Shown here: one piece after another, positions 8,224-16,458 of the stretch
Layout: each line of letters begins with the position of its first letter
Numbering within the stretch: position 1 is the stretch's first letter
From: Polynucleobacter meluiroseus
GTDB taxonomy: Bacteria > Pseudomonadota > Gammaproteobacteria > Burkholderiales > Burkholderiaceae
Direction of reading: 5' to 3'
NCBI RefSeq assembly: GCF_900205755.1
Contig: NZ_OANS01000002.1
Span: 248,001-312,000, forward strand
Length of the DNA: 64,000 nt
Translations under genes and position numbers: made by a program
The notes under the pieces: model-generated
The model's database searches: none
What the model was told of the DNA's origin: nothing
Seen by the model: only the letters and a program-made list of their open reading frames with translations

Positions 8224-8237
8224 TGACAATATTGTCA
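8224..8237. promoter_or_regulatory. Perfect 14-base palindrome, candidate operator
   Basis: TGACAATATTGTCA is a perfect inverted repeat in the 101-base gap between the CYTH-CHAD gene and the hydrolase gene, both on the minus strand. No T-run follows it in the direction of transcription, so it is not a standard terminator. A dimeric repressor or activator site is the simplest reading. The regulator is unknown. Confidence 0.4.
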
Positions 8238-8262
8238 AAAAATGGCTAGTGTTTTAGAACAT

Positions 8263-9804
8263 TTACCAAGCGGTCTTAACTGCCATTAATTCCTTAATAT
8301 TCTTGATACAGATTTCTCGTGACCTAACGCGCTCCGCCTTAAGCCAGCCTAAGGCGAAAAAGAATTGAGGATTTGACTCTGTCATGGGCTCGATTCGATG
8401 AATAGCAACGCAAATATCATTAAACTGCCCCAGCTCTTCTAGAGTCTTTGTAAGCAACTTAAAAAATGGCTTGAATTTATTTTTATCGAACCAGTCCTTA
8501 AAAAATTCGAGTGAGTAGCGCAAAAATTTAAGTCTCTTTCTTAATTCATGAATCTTCTCATCTTCGAGGAAATTGATCTGTGCGCTTTGGGTAAAGCAAA
8601 ATTGGTAAGCTCGTTTGAGCGTTTTGACAAAGGGTTTTCTGATGTTATCCGCTGTATTTTTACTTAATTTGATTTCTTCCCCTTCTAAGGAGGGTGAATA
8701 TCTCAGCAACATGATATCCAGTAATAAAAGTTGAAAACGGACGCTTTTGGTGACCAGGTTTGGATGAGGCAAGCTCTCGCCAGCCTGCAGGTCAATTGAC
8801 GGGCCGCTTAAGGAGCGCATTAAAGGATTTAGCGTCCCAGAAATATAGCTATCATCTCGATGCTCACCCAACTGTTGAAATGCTTCTCTTAAAGCAATTT
8901 GATTTTCCGGGCTCAAAAAGAGGTCATTGGAGGCCAGATACTTTAGAAGGGTTTTTAATCTTCTTAAACCTACTCGCAATTGATGAAGATGTTCATCTTG
9001 GTTATGGCCATTTAGATTAAGAACACTTTGGTTAGGCAAAATCTGCATAAGGCAAGCATCTAATAGTCGATGAATCACCTTGGCTTTGGTGGTACAGTTT
9101 TTTAAAGAAACGAGTTCAGCTCGGCTCGCAGGGCTAACCGAAAGGCCCTTTGCTAGTAAATATCCCCGCTCTGCTTTGTTGCGAGTATCTACATAGGCCT
9201 TAAAGCGCTTAACCATAGCTTGAACATGGCGCATCACATCTGCTGGGGATCCTTGAATTAATTCAATTTCAAGCTCGCACACCCTCTCCTGAAGACGATT
9301 TTCAGGTGAGTTTGCAAAAATAATGCCTTCATCAAGGGCATATTCAAGAATGCCATTGCGTGTGTTGATATGGACTTTTCTGCGCCAAACGTCTGTTTGA
9401 TAGCAAATTCTAAGATTTTCAGTCGATAAATGGGGCAGCAATTTTTTTAATAGCTCACCCGCTTGATGATACTGGTGATGATCAATCGACCAACTCGGCA
9501 TTTGAGCGCCTGACGAAACTAAAGGGACGTTATGCTCAATTCGATCCAGCGGATTAGCTGTAGCGATCTTCAGTGTTTGTACCCACTGCCTACCTTCTTT
9601 TCGAAGTCGCAAGGCTACGCCTGACTTGGCTAATAAAAATTCAGGGGTGTCAATATAAGCGGCCTGTAAGTGCTGTCGGCGCACCCCCCCTTTGGAAATA
9701 ATCCATTGCTCTAATGGCTTGAATTTTTCTTCTGGAAACAGTAGTTTGATTTCAAACTCGCGACTTGTTTCCACCGTATTTTGTAGGCTATCTAGAGGAG
9801 TCAT
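8263..9804 (-). CDS. CYTH-CHAD domain protein (inorganic triphosphatase-like)
   Basis: A 513-residue fusion. The N-terminal CYTH domain (about 14-205) begins with the signature ExExK (E16, E18, K20) and has further charged beta strands typical of triphosphate tunnel enzymes. The CHAD domain (about 230-505) has the conserved histidine helices LHQLRVGLRRLK and IHELRKRLKFLR. YgiF of E. coli has the same architecture and hydrolyses inorganic triphosphate, and CHAD domains bind polyphosphate granules. A role in polyphosphate metabolism is therefore likely. The SixA-type phosphatase gene lies 46 bases upstream on the same strand. Confidence 0.88.
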   Translation of the reverse strand: MTPLDSLQNTVETSREFEIKLLFPEEKFKPLEQWIISKGGVRRQHLQAAYIDTPEFLLAKSGVALRLRKEGRQWVQTLKIATANPLDRIEHNVPLVSSGAQMPSWSIDHHQYHQAGELLKKLLPHLSTENLRICYQTDVWRRKVHINTRNGILEYALDEGIIFANSPENRLQERVCELEIELIQGSPADVMRHVQAMVKRFKAYVDTRNKAERGYLLAKGLSVSPASRAELVSLKNCTTKAKVIHRLLDACLMQILPNQSVLNLNGHNQDEHLHQLRVGLRRLKTLLKYLASNDLFLSPENQIALREAFQQLGEHRDDSYISGTLNPLMRSLSGPSIDLQAGESLPHPNLVTKSVRFQLLLLDIMLLRYSPSLEGEEIKLSKNTADNIRKPFVKTLKRAYQFCFTQSAQINFLEDEKIHELRKRLKFLRYSLEFFKDWFDKNKFKPFFKLLTKTLEELGQFNDICVAIHRIEPMTESNPQFFFALGWLKAERVRSREICIKNIKELMAVKTAW

Positions 9805-9850
9805 CTACTTCCCAGTGCATCATTGTGGTTTAAAGCAGGCATAAAAAATC

Positions 9851-10333
9851 TTAATTGACTAAGTGCATCTTTGATAGCGAGTTTGGTGATATTTGATCCC
9901 ATGTTTTCATTTCGAATACGAGCTCTAGTAAAGCACAAGTAGGCATTGAGATGGGTTCACCCGCCAAGAAGCAGGCTAAATCAGATAAGCCTGGGTTATG
10001 CCCTACCAATAGGACGGTATCGATCTTTTTAGGAATATTTGCAACAACATCTATTAAAGTTTCCATATCGCACAAGTAAATGCTTTTTTCTACTGCAAGA
10101 AATTTTTGCTTGTGTCCCAGTCGATTTGCAACTAATTGAGCAGTGGTAATCGCCCTAATCGCTGGGCTCGATAAAATTAAATCAAAGCTGTAGGATTTTT
10201 TGTGCATCCTATCACCCAATTTTTTAGCATCTTTCACGCCCCTGTCCGTTAAAGGGCGATCCTGATCGGCAAGGAGATCTGTGCTCGAAGCAGCTTTAGC
10301 GTGCCGTAATAGAAAAAGGGATTTATTGCTCAT
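9851..10333 (-). CDS. sixA: SixA-type histidine phosphatase
   Basis: A 160-residue histidine phosphatase superfamily protein of the short SixA type. The phosphate-accepting LLRHAK gives R10 and H11, and the second histidine H112 lies in LLVGHNPG. SixA removes phosphate from histidine in phosphorelay or phosphotransferase proteins. Related proteins act on other phosphomonoesters. Length (about 160) is typical. It lies between an unknown gene and the CYTH-CHAD gene, all minus strand, which suggests a small phosphate-related operon. The target is not shown by the sequence. Confidence 0.8.
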   Translation of the reverse strand: MSNKSLFLLRHAKAASSTDLLADQDRPLTDRGVKDAKKLGDRMHKKSYSFDLILSSPAIRAITTAQLVANRLGHKQKFLAVEKSIYLCDMETLIDVVANIPKKIDTVLLVGHNPGLSDLACFLAGEPISMPTCALLELVFEMKTWDQISPNSLSKMHLVN

Positions 10334-10389
10334 GACAACTAAGCCATTTTCATCTTATGCATTTGGACTGGCGGCAATCACGTCAAAAC

Positions 10390-10764
10390 TTAGTGTGCTT
10401 GCCCAAAATCTTCAATGATCTCGGCCAAGCTGGAAATTGAAACTAATGAACCAGTTTGGTCTGATTCAAGGTCAAGGTTTTCCCAGTTGAACTCAACGGA
10501 AAAGTGCGCAGATTCAATAATCAGCTCATAACTTGAGCTGGCTTGATTGGATGGAGCGCTTACGTTTTCAAGTACAGGAACCCCCACTCTGCCAATAGCC
10601 TCTATCAAGAAACCAACCTCGGTCACACTCAGTTCGCGTGAGCGCAACACGTCATCGGTTCGTTTTGCGGAAAGCGTTGATATCTCATCAATAGTGATTT
10701 CGTATTGATGAATGCCCATTTCGACCCACACCGTTAATTCGAGGGCAATTGGATACGTTTTCAT
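10390..10764 (-). CDS. Protein of unknown function (124 aa)
   Basis: I do not recognise this protein. It is 124 residues, strongly acidic, without signal peptide or transmembrane helix. It starts at ATG with an AAGG ribosome site 8 bases upstream. It is the first gene of a likely three-gene unit with sixA (56 bases downstream) and the CYTH-CHAD gene. Co-transcription hints at a link with polyphosphate or phosphohistidine chemistry, but nothing in the protein confirms that. Confidence 0.55.
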   Translation of the reverse strand: MKTYPIALELTVWVEMGIHQYEITIDEISTLSAKRTDDVLRSRELSVTEVGFLIEAIGRVGVPVLENVSAPSNQASSSYELIIESAHFSVEFNWENLDLESDQTGSLVSISSLAEIIEDFGQAH

Positions 10765-11083
10765 TTAGGCCGCCTTTTCAGGAAGGGGTTAGTTAGAACA
10801 ATCTAATTATTGCAAAAGCACAAACAGAACAAGCTTCACGAACTTTTAGGATTCATTGAAAGAAGGGGTACATTTTTATATTAAACCAAAACCCCGTTTG
10901 ATTTGATGACGGAGGAAAACATAATTGACCGCAATTCAAGCCAATTTTTAGATTGCTTATGAGGTTCTTTCGGTTTGGTGGGTTCACCTACTTTGCTGGA
11001 GGGGCAAATGAAGCAGGTGAAGTAGCAATCTCCCAACAAAACGGTTGGCTTTAGTAAAAACAGTGGGCGTGAACTTGGCCTAC
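10765..11083. other. 319-base stretch without a recognisable gene
   Basis: It lies between an unknown minus-strand gene and the DUF4118 gene. A strong Shine-Dalgarno-like ggagga near 10910 leads to no sizeable frame. A 31-codon plus-strand frame (10959-11054, MRFFRFGGF start) has no convincing ribosome site. A short hairpin CCAAC-aaaacg-GTTGG at about 11034-11049 has no T-run. It could hold promoters, a small RNA or decayed sequence, and I cannot decide which. Confidence 0.5.
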
Positions 11084-11545
11084 TTAGGAATTGTTTTGGT
11101 TTTCATTGGATTGGGCTATGCGCAATGAATAGCTTGCCTGAGCTAACAGGCGATAGCGGCTATCACTAACCCGCGATACTAAAATCGCCTTGAAACGCTC
11201 CCGCTGAAGCCATTCAATAATCACCACGGCAATAATGGCGACCAATATGTAAGAAAGGTAAATAAAGAGATCGCCCGGCGTTGGCATATTGAAAGAGTAA
11301 TACGGTGGCACGAAAAAGAATAAAGCAAGCGGAGCCGAGATAACGACGGTTAGTAAACTCGGCTTGTAGCCAAAAAATAAGGCAATTAAGATGGTATTTA
11401 AGATGAAGAACGTCATCGGTAGACCGCTTTGCAAAAGCGGATGCAAAGTAAAGCGGATGCAAAAAGCTAAAAACACACCCAAAATCGCAAAATAGTAGCC
11501 TGCGAAGCCTGAATTGGCCCATCTTTTTACATTTTTAAGCTGCAT
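11084..11545 (-). CDS. Orphan DUF4118 (KdpD-like) membrane protein
   Basis: A 153-residue membrane protein with three or four transmembrane segments (about residues 15-33, 40-60, 63-82, 88-110), then a basic juxtamembrane helix. The spacing and motif IALFFGYKPSLLTVV resemble DUF4118, the four-helix sensor region of KdpD-type histidine kinases. The protein stops about 40 residues after the last helix, where a PAS or kinase domain would start, and no kinase remnant follows. The start is ATG at 11545, two codons inside a TTG alternative. Possible roles are a free-standing sensor or a remnant. Confidence 0.7.
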   Translation of the reverse strand: MQLKNVKRWANSGFAGYYFAILGVFLAFCIRFTLHPLLQSGLPMTFFILNTILIALFFGYKPSLLTVVISAPLALFFFVPPYYSFNMPTPGDLFIYLSYILVAIIAVVIIEWLQRERFKAILVSRVSDSRYRLLAQASYSLRIAQSNENQNNS

Positions 11546-11583
11546 CGGCAATAATTACGCTATTAAATAAATCAGGATTATGA

Positions 11584-12456
11584 ATGACTACAGAGCCAAA
11601 TACTGCACCCTTTGAGGCATTTTATCAAGGCTCCAGCAATCATGCGGTCATTATGCTGCCTGGTTTGTGCGGGTCTGAACTAGAAATGGGAGTGGTTCCC
11701 CGATTGCTGCGTCAATCTCAACATACTCTAGCCATCCCCAGAATCCCTGGCTACTCAGCACATACTGGCCTTACGGGCTTCGCTTCTTGGGTCGATTATG
11801 TGGATCACCTGGTTGTAGATTTGCTTAAAACCCATTTGTCAGTATCCTTGGTTGGCCTGAGTATGGGGGCTACTTTGGCATTAGCTGTTGCAGAGCAAAA
11901 TGAGCAAATTGAGAGTGTCGTTTTACTGTCAACTGTATTGGCTTTTGATGGTTGGGCTATGAGCTGGTACCACCCCCTGCTCTCAGTGGCTTACAGTCTG
12001 GGATTTCGTAACTGGCACTATATGGAAAAAGAGCCATTTGGCGTTAAAAATCCTGATTTGCGTCGTCGCATTCAAAGATCGGTTGAGGCCAACAAGGTTA
12101 GCGAGCTTGGGGCGGCGCATTTGCCAGCCCGACATCTCTATGAATCCGCCGGCCTAGCAAAACACGTCATTAAAAATCTAAAAAATATTCACGCCAATTT
12201 ACTCATTATTCATTCCATCGATGATGAAACAGCTTCCCCAAAAAATGTCGATATTATTTTAGAGTTAGCCAAGTCAGAAATAAAAAAGGTGATTTGGCTT
12301 GGGAACTGTTATCACATGATTACCGTTGATAACGAAAGAGAAATTGTTGCCAATGAAACGAGTAACTTCATTAATCAAATGCATGAACAATCTTTACTGC
12401 TGGAAAAAATGATGCTGAAAAATCCAGAACTCGTAATTAAGTTGCGCGAACGTTAA
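11584..12456 (+). CDS. Alpha/beta hydrolase (carboxylesterase / monoacylglycerol lipase type)
   Basis: A 290-residue soluble alpha/beta hydrolase of the Est30/serine aminopeptidase S33 group. The oxyanion motif is LPGLCGSE at 25-32. The nucleophile elbow is GLSMG with S93. The Asp is probably in IHSIDDE (about 211) and the His in GNCYHMITVD (about 240). A 45-residue helical tail extends beyond the His. Its start codon is 38 bases from the start of the divergent DUF4118 gene. It ends four bases before the stop codon of the convergent VIT gene. The substrate is unknown. Confidence 0.82.
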   Translation: MTTEPNTAPFEAFYQGSSNHAVIMLPGLCGSELEMGVVPRLLRQSQHTLAIPRIPGYSAHTGLTGFASWVDYVDHLVVDLLKTHLSVSLVGLSMGATLALAVAEQNEQIESVVLLSTVLAFDGWAMSWYHPLLSVAYSLGFRNWHYMEKEPFGVKNPDLRRRIQRSVEANKVSELGAAHLPARHLYESAGLAKHVIKNLKNIHANLLIIHSIDDETASPKNVDIILELAKSEIKKVIWLGNCYHMITVDNEREIVANETSNFINQMHEQSLLLEKMMLKNPELVIKLRER

Positions 12457-12460
12457 TTTT

Positions 12461-13162
12461 TTAAAGCGGTGCAATGGATCCAATCAGCGAACCAATGCCG
12501 CTTGTGACGGCCATGGCTATTGCCCCCCACACTAGCACGCGTAATGCGCCTCGCAGCATGGATGCGCCGCCTACGTAAGCAGCTAGTGCACCTAGCCCAG
12601 CCAAAGAGACTAGTGATATGAGTGCAACAGTGAGCATTTGATAATCAAGAGCAGCAAATTGGTGCGCTAAGAGCGGTATTGCCCCGCCTAGAGTAAAGCT
12701 TACTGCAGAAACAAATGCAGCTTGAAGAGGCTTTGCCTTTAGGCTGCTGGTGATACCTATCTCATCACGAGCATGCGCTCCTAGCGCGTCATGCGCCGTT
12801 AATTGAGTGGCTACCTGGGTTGCGAGCGCCTTATCCAATCCACGGTGGATATACATATCCCGTAACTCATCTTTTTCGTGGGCGGATGAGTGCAGTAGCT
12901 CTAAGCGCTCAACATCCAAATCAGCTTGCTCAGTATCTTCCTGGGAGCTCACCGAAACAAACTCACCAGCACCCATAGAGAGTGCGCCAGCAATCAATCC
13001 AGCCAAACCCACCACTATTAGCCCATGGGAGCTCGGGTCGGCGGCAGACACACCTAGCATGAGACTGGAAATGGACAGCAGGCCGTCATTCGCACCGAGC
13101 ACTGCGGCCCTCAGAGCCCCAGACCGGTTAGTACGATGCTTGATGGGCTTGGGAATGGTCAT
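12461..13162 (-). CDS. VIT1/CCC1 family membrane transporter (Fe2+/Mn2+)
   Basis: A 233-residue membrane protein of the VIT/DUF125 family, which moves Fe2+ or Mn2+ out of the cytoplasm in plants and yeast. The family signature appears as AAVLGANDGLLSISSLMLGV near residues 19-38, then GALSMGAGEFVSVSSQEDTE near 58-77. Five transmembrane segments are visible, with an acidic cytoplasmic helical region (about 75-140) that binds metal in homologues. No neighbour helps to decide between iron and manganese. Confidence 0.88.
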   Translation of the reverse strand: MTIPKPIKHRTNRSGALRAAVLGANDGLLSISSLMLGVSAADPSSHGLIVVGLAGLIAGALSMGAGEFVSVSSQEDTEQADLDVERLELLHSSAHEKDELRDMYIHRGLDKALATQVATQLTAHDALGAHARDEIGITSSLKAKPLQAAFVSAVSFTLGGAIPLLAHQFAALDYQMLTVALISLVSLAGLGALAAYVGGASMLRGALRVLVWGAIAMAVTSGIGSLIGSIAPL

Positions 13163-13251
13163 AACGATTTAGCATAGCATCTTTAAAACGCAAGCTATAG
13201 TCGTTGCCCATCATTTGAGTTTTCTCCGCAAAAGGAAAATCTAAGCACATA

Positions 13252-13308
13252 ATGAATTTGGCCTATTTACTTCGCCATAAGGAATTAACTAAGCAAGGAT
13301 TACTATGA
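13252..13308 (+). CDS. Possible 18-codon leader frame coupled to the small membrane protein
   Basis: ATG at 13252 opens MNLAYLLRHKELTKQGLL, and its TGA overlaps the ATG of the next gene (ATGA). That arrangement typically couples translation. The ribosome site for the downstream gene lies inside this frame. The upstream AAGGA is rather far (about 15 bases), so real translation is uncertain. Confidence 0.3.
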   Translation: MNLAYLLRHKELTKQGLL

Positions 13309-13451
13309 TTGAAACCATCGCAGTTCTACTCCTCATCCTTTGGATACTTGGATTAGTCTCCTCACATACGCTCGGTGGATTTATTCATATCTTGTTGGTT
13401 ATCGCCGTTGTGATGTTTTTAGTCCGCATTATTCAGGGGCGTAGACCTTAG
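13305..13451 (+). CDS. Small membrane protein, lmo0937/DUF5670-like (48 aa)
   Basis: ATG at 13305 with AAGGA 7 bases upstream gives a 48-residue peptide with two hydrophobic helices (about 4-19 and 25-42), a short HTLGG turn and the basic end RIIQGRRP. This matches the lmo0937-type small membrane protein family common in stress-responsive contexts. The function is unknown. It stands alone, and its TAG is followed 61 bases later by the terminator of the opposite-strand tRNA operon. Confidence 0.75.
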   Translation: MIETIAVLLLILWILGLVSSHTLGGFIHILLVIAVVMFLVRIIQGRRP

Positions 13452-13512
13452 ACTTTTTGCCAACCCACAAAATGAAAAGCAAAAGACGGACCAAGATAAG
13501 GCATTTGCAGAT

Positions 13513-13542
13513 AAACAAAAAGCCACCCTGAGAGGTGGCTTT
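13513..13542 (-). terminator. Terminator of the tRNA Ala-Glu-Asp operon
   Basis: On the minus strand AGCCACC, a six-base loop and GGTGGCT are followed by TTTTTGTTT. It lies 60 bases after tRNA-Asp. The stem could also slow transcription from the convergent small membrane gene. Confidence 0.75.
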
Positions 13543-13601
13543 CATTATCACGTTTGACAACAAGTACTGAATTGCTACAACTACTTGTCGTGCCAAAAAC
13601 T

Positions 13602-13678
13602 TGGCGGAGCGGACGGGACTCGAACCCGCGACCCTCGGCGTGACAGGCCGATATTCTAACCAACTGAACTACCGCTCC
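13602..13678 (-). tRNA. tRNA-Asp (GTC)
   Basis: 77 bases with the CCA end encoded. The minus strand reads GGAGCGG at the acceptor, a CTGTCAC anticodon loop (GTC) and a normal GGTTCGAGTCC T-arm. It is the last gene of a three-tRNA unit. Confidence 0.95.
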
Positions 13679-13736
13679 TAATACTATCGAGTACTACATA
13701 CAACAACTTGCCACTAAAACATACTGCCAAAAATTC

Positions 13737-13812
13737 TGGCGTCCCCAGGGGGATTCGAACCCCCGTACTCACCGTGAAAGGGTGATGTCCTAGGCCTCTA
13801 GACGATGGGGAC
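13737..13812 (-). tRNA. tRNA-Glu (TTC)
   Basis: 76 bases with CCA encoded. The acceptor starts GTCCCC, the anticodon loop is CTTTCAC (TTC) and the T-arm is GGTTCGAATCC. It sits close to gltX, the gene for the synthetase that charges it. Confidence 0.95.
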
Positions 13813-13844
13813 CTGGACTACTACATACTGCTATTTTAAATGCT

Positions 13845-13920
<76 letters not shown>

Positions 13921-13998
13921 GAAATCTCACAATAAAACAGCAAGACATCCAAAACAATCCAAGATTTTATCCTATTTTTCATTCTGTGCGCAAATTGA

Positions 13999-15405
13999 TT
14001 ACAAGAGCACCTTTGAAAGGCGTTCAATTACTTCATCTTTACCTAGTACAACCAAGACAGAATCAATCGCTGGTGTCTGTGTAGTGGCAAAAAGCGCGTA
14101 CCGCACTGGCATTGCTAGGGCAGGCATTTTGATTTGATGTTTGCTTAGTACCTGCTTAAAAGCAGCGCTATAGGACTCTTTATTTGATTCCGCGGTTTTT
14201 AGCACTTCAATTAAATCAGTCAGGGCAGGAACTATCTCCGTGGGGATATTTTGGGCTATTTGCTCTTGCGTGAGTTGCGGTGCTGGCGAGTAAAAGAGCG
14301 TTGCCCCTTGAGCTATTTCTATGAGCGTATTTGCTCGGTCTTTCAGCAGTGAAACTACCTGCGTAAAATTTGGACCGCGCTCTGTATTAATGCCCAGTTG
14401 TTGTGCGAACGGTTTTGACAATTGCGCCAGGACTTCAGGATCAGTCTGCTGAATATATTGATGATTCAGCCAAAGTAATTTTTCAGGATTATGTTGTGCG
14501 GGCGAGCGGCCTAAGCTTGCAAGATCGAACCAGTTAACGAACTGTTCTTTGGTGAAGATTTCTGCATCACCATGTGACCAGCCAAGGCGGGCTAAATAAT
14601 TCAGGATTGCTTCCGGCAAATACCCCGCTTTTTGATAGTCGCGCACGCTCATCGCGCCATTTCTCTTGCTCATTTTCTCGCCGGCATCATTGAGTACGGT
14701 AGGCAAATGGGCATAGACCGGCATTGCGCCACCTAAAGCAGCCATGATGTTGATTTGACGTGGCGTGTTGTTAACGTGGTCATCGCCCCGAATTACATGG
14801 GTAATCCGCATATCGAGATCGTCCACTACCACGCAAAAGTTATAAGTTGGAGTGCCATCAGGGCGAGCTATCACCAGGTCATCCAACTCATCATTACTGA
14901 TCTCAATCCGACCTTTGACTGCATCATCCCAGATCACGCTGCCCCCGATAGGGTTCTTAAAGCGAATGACTGGGTCAATACCGTTAGGTATAGGTGGCAG
15001 GGTTTTGCCAGGCTCAGGACGCCACAAGCCGTTATAGCGCGGCTTTTCTTTATTCTCCATTTGCTGATCGCGTAAACGATTCAGCTCGTCTTCGCTCATA
15101 TAGCAAGGGTAGGCTAAGCCGCTATCTACAAGCTTCTGAATCAGCTCCCGATAACGATCAATTCTTTGCATTTGATAGATCGGCCCCTCATCGACATCTA
15201 AGCCAAGCCAAGCCATTCCCTCAAGAATGACATCTACTGCCTCTTGCGAAGAACGTTCAACATCCGTATCTTCGATTCGCAGAATAAAGTCGCCTTGATT
15301 GTGGCGGGCAAAAGCCCAAGGATAGAGGGCGCTACGTAAGTTGCCTAGGTGGATAAAACCAGTAGGACTGGGGGCAAAACGGGTTCTAATATGCATAAGG
15401 GACAT
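13999..15405 (-). CDS. gltX: Glutamyl-tRNA synthetase
   Basis: A 468-residue class I aminoacyl-tRNA synthetase that charges tRNA-Glu. The ATP-binding HIGH motif appears as HLGN at 19-22 in [13 protein letters not shown], and KMSKR lies at 244-248. The anticodon-binding helical domain is C-terminal. Length agrees with bacterial GluRS (about 465-470). The start is ATG at 15405; an internal ATG three codons later is also possible. tRNA-Glu is encoded just downstream on the same strand, together with tRNA-Ala and tRNA-Asp. Confidence 0.97.
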   Translation of the reverse strand: MSLMHIRTRFAPSPTGFIHLGNLRSALYPWAFARHNQGDFILRIEDTDVERSSQEAVDVILEGMAWLGLDVDEGPIYQMQRIDRYRELIQKLVDSGLAYPCYMSEDELNRLRDQQMENKEKPRYNGLWRPEPGKTLPPIPNGIDPVIRFKNPIGGSVIWDDAVKGRIEISNDELDDLVIARPDGTPTYNFCVVVDDLDMRITHVIRGDDHVNNTPRQINIMAALGGAMPVYAHLPTVLNDAGEKMSKRNGAMSVRDYQKAGYLPEAILNYLARLGWSHGDAEIFTKEQFVNWFDLASLGRSPAQHNPEKLLWLNHQYIQQTDPEVLAQLSKPFAQQLGINTERGPNFTQVVSLLKDRANTLIEIAQGATLFYSPAPQLTQEQIAQNIPTEIVPALTDLIEVLKTAESNKESYSAAFKQVLSKHQIKMPALAMPVRYALFATTQTPAIDSVLVVLGKDEVIERLSKVLL

Positions 15406-15488
15406 TATCTCAGTACAAGTGGTTCTTTTTCAGAATCAAAAGTGTATATGTTGTAAAAAATATTGTAAAAAAGTGGATACTTTGAACT

Positions 15489-16454
15489 ATGAATGAATTA
15501 CTCGTCTTTATCTGTGATGGCGCACCTGTTCGGGGGGAGATAGTCTCCATTAGCACGGCTTGGCAAGCCGTTTTAGAGCGCCGCAACGATCCCCCTGTCG
15601 TAAGAAAAATATTGGGTGATTTTATTGGTGCGGCCACTCTCTTAAGCGCCAGCCTCAAATTTGATGGCACATTAATTATCCAGGCCCAAAGCAATGGACC
15701 CATCTCGCTCCTCGTGGTTGAGTGTAAATCCGATTTAACGATGCGGGCCACTGTCAAACTTGCCGTAGACCCCAGCGAAATTAATCCAGAGGCAACACTG
15801 GGAGAGCTATTGGACGCCTCTGGCAGCGGTCGCCTGGTAATCACTCTGGACCCAGCCAATCGAGAGCCTGGCCAGCCTCCCTATCAAGGCATTGTTGCCC
15901 TGCAAGAACATCGTGGCACCGTCATTAAGCCTGTTACAAGTGCAGCAGAGGCCATTGCACTTTATATGCAAAATTCCGAGCAACTCGATACCCGAATTTG
16001 GTTGGCCTCCAACGAGACACATGTTGGAGGCCTGCTGTTACAGCGCCTGCCTGACTCGGGAGGCCATGCTCACTTGGATCCCCAAGTGGCCGCTGAAGGT
16101 TGGGCACGCATTCAGACGCTTGGCAACACCATCACACCGGAGGAGCTACTTACTCTTGCGCCTCAGACAATCTTGCGTCGCTTATTTTTGGAAGAATCTG
16201 CAGAAAATGGGGTGCGGAGCTTTGTACCAAGGGCAATTCAATTTGCTTGCCGTTGTTCGCGTACCAAAGTAGCTGATGTACTGAGGATGTTGGGAGAGGC
16301 AGAGGTTGAAAGTATTCTCGCCGAACAGGGCGCCGTTGAAACAGAGTGTGACTTTTGTGCAAAATCCTACCACTTCGATCCAGTGGATTGCAGGCAAGTA
16401 TTTAAAACAGATTCACTGCTAGACGCCACTAGACCACCCTCTAGCGGGCACTAA
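15489..16454 (+). CDS. hslO: Redox-regulated chaperone Hsp33
   Basis: A 321-residue Hsp33 holdase, active under oxidative stress when its zinc centre is oxidised. The C-terminal redox switch is intact: C254 and C256 (FACRCS) with C287 and C290 (ECDFCAK). The protein is slightly longer than E. coli Hsp33 (292) because of loops in the N-terminal domain. The start region carries a repeated TTGTAAAAAA stretch and no strong Shine-Dalgarno sequence. It ends four bases before the convergent ftsB stop. Confidence 0.95.
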   Translation: MNELLVFICDGAPVRGEIVSISTAWQAVLERRNDPPVVRKILGDFIGAATLLSASLKFDGTLIIQAQSNGPISLLVVECKSDLTMRATVKLAVDPSEINPEATLGELLDASGSGRLVITLDPANREPGQPPYQGIVALQEHRGTVIKPVTSAAEAIALYMQNSEQLDTRIWLASNETHVGGLLLQRLPDSGGHAHLDPQVAAEGWARIQTLGNTITPEELLTLAPQTILRRLFLEESAENGVRSFVPRAIQFACRCSRTKVADVLRMLGEAEVESILAEQGAVETECDFCAKSYHFDPVDCRQVFKTDSLLDATRPPSSGH

Positions 16455-16458
16455 ATTA

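Noticed and set aside
10959..11054. 31-codon frame MRFFRFGGF in the gene-free stretch
   Set aside because: No Shine-Dalgarno sequence at a proper distance and no recognised family. It is noted in the gap entry but not called as a gene.
15410..15859. 149-codon minus-strand frame opposite hslO
   Set aside because: It is antisense to the well-supported Hsp33 gene and has no recognisable domain or ribosome site.
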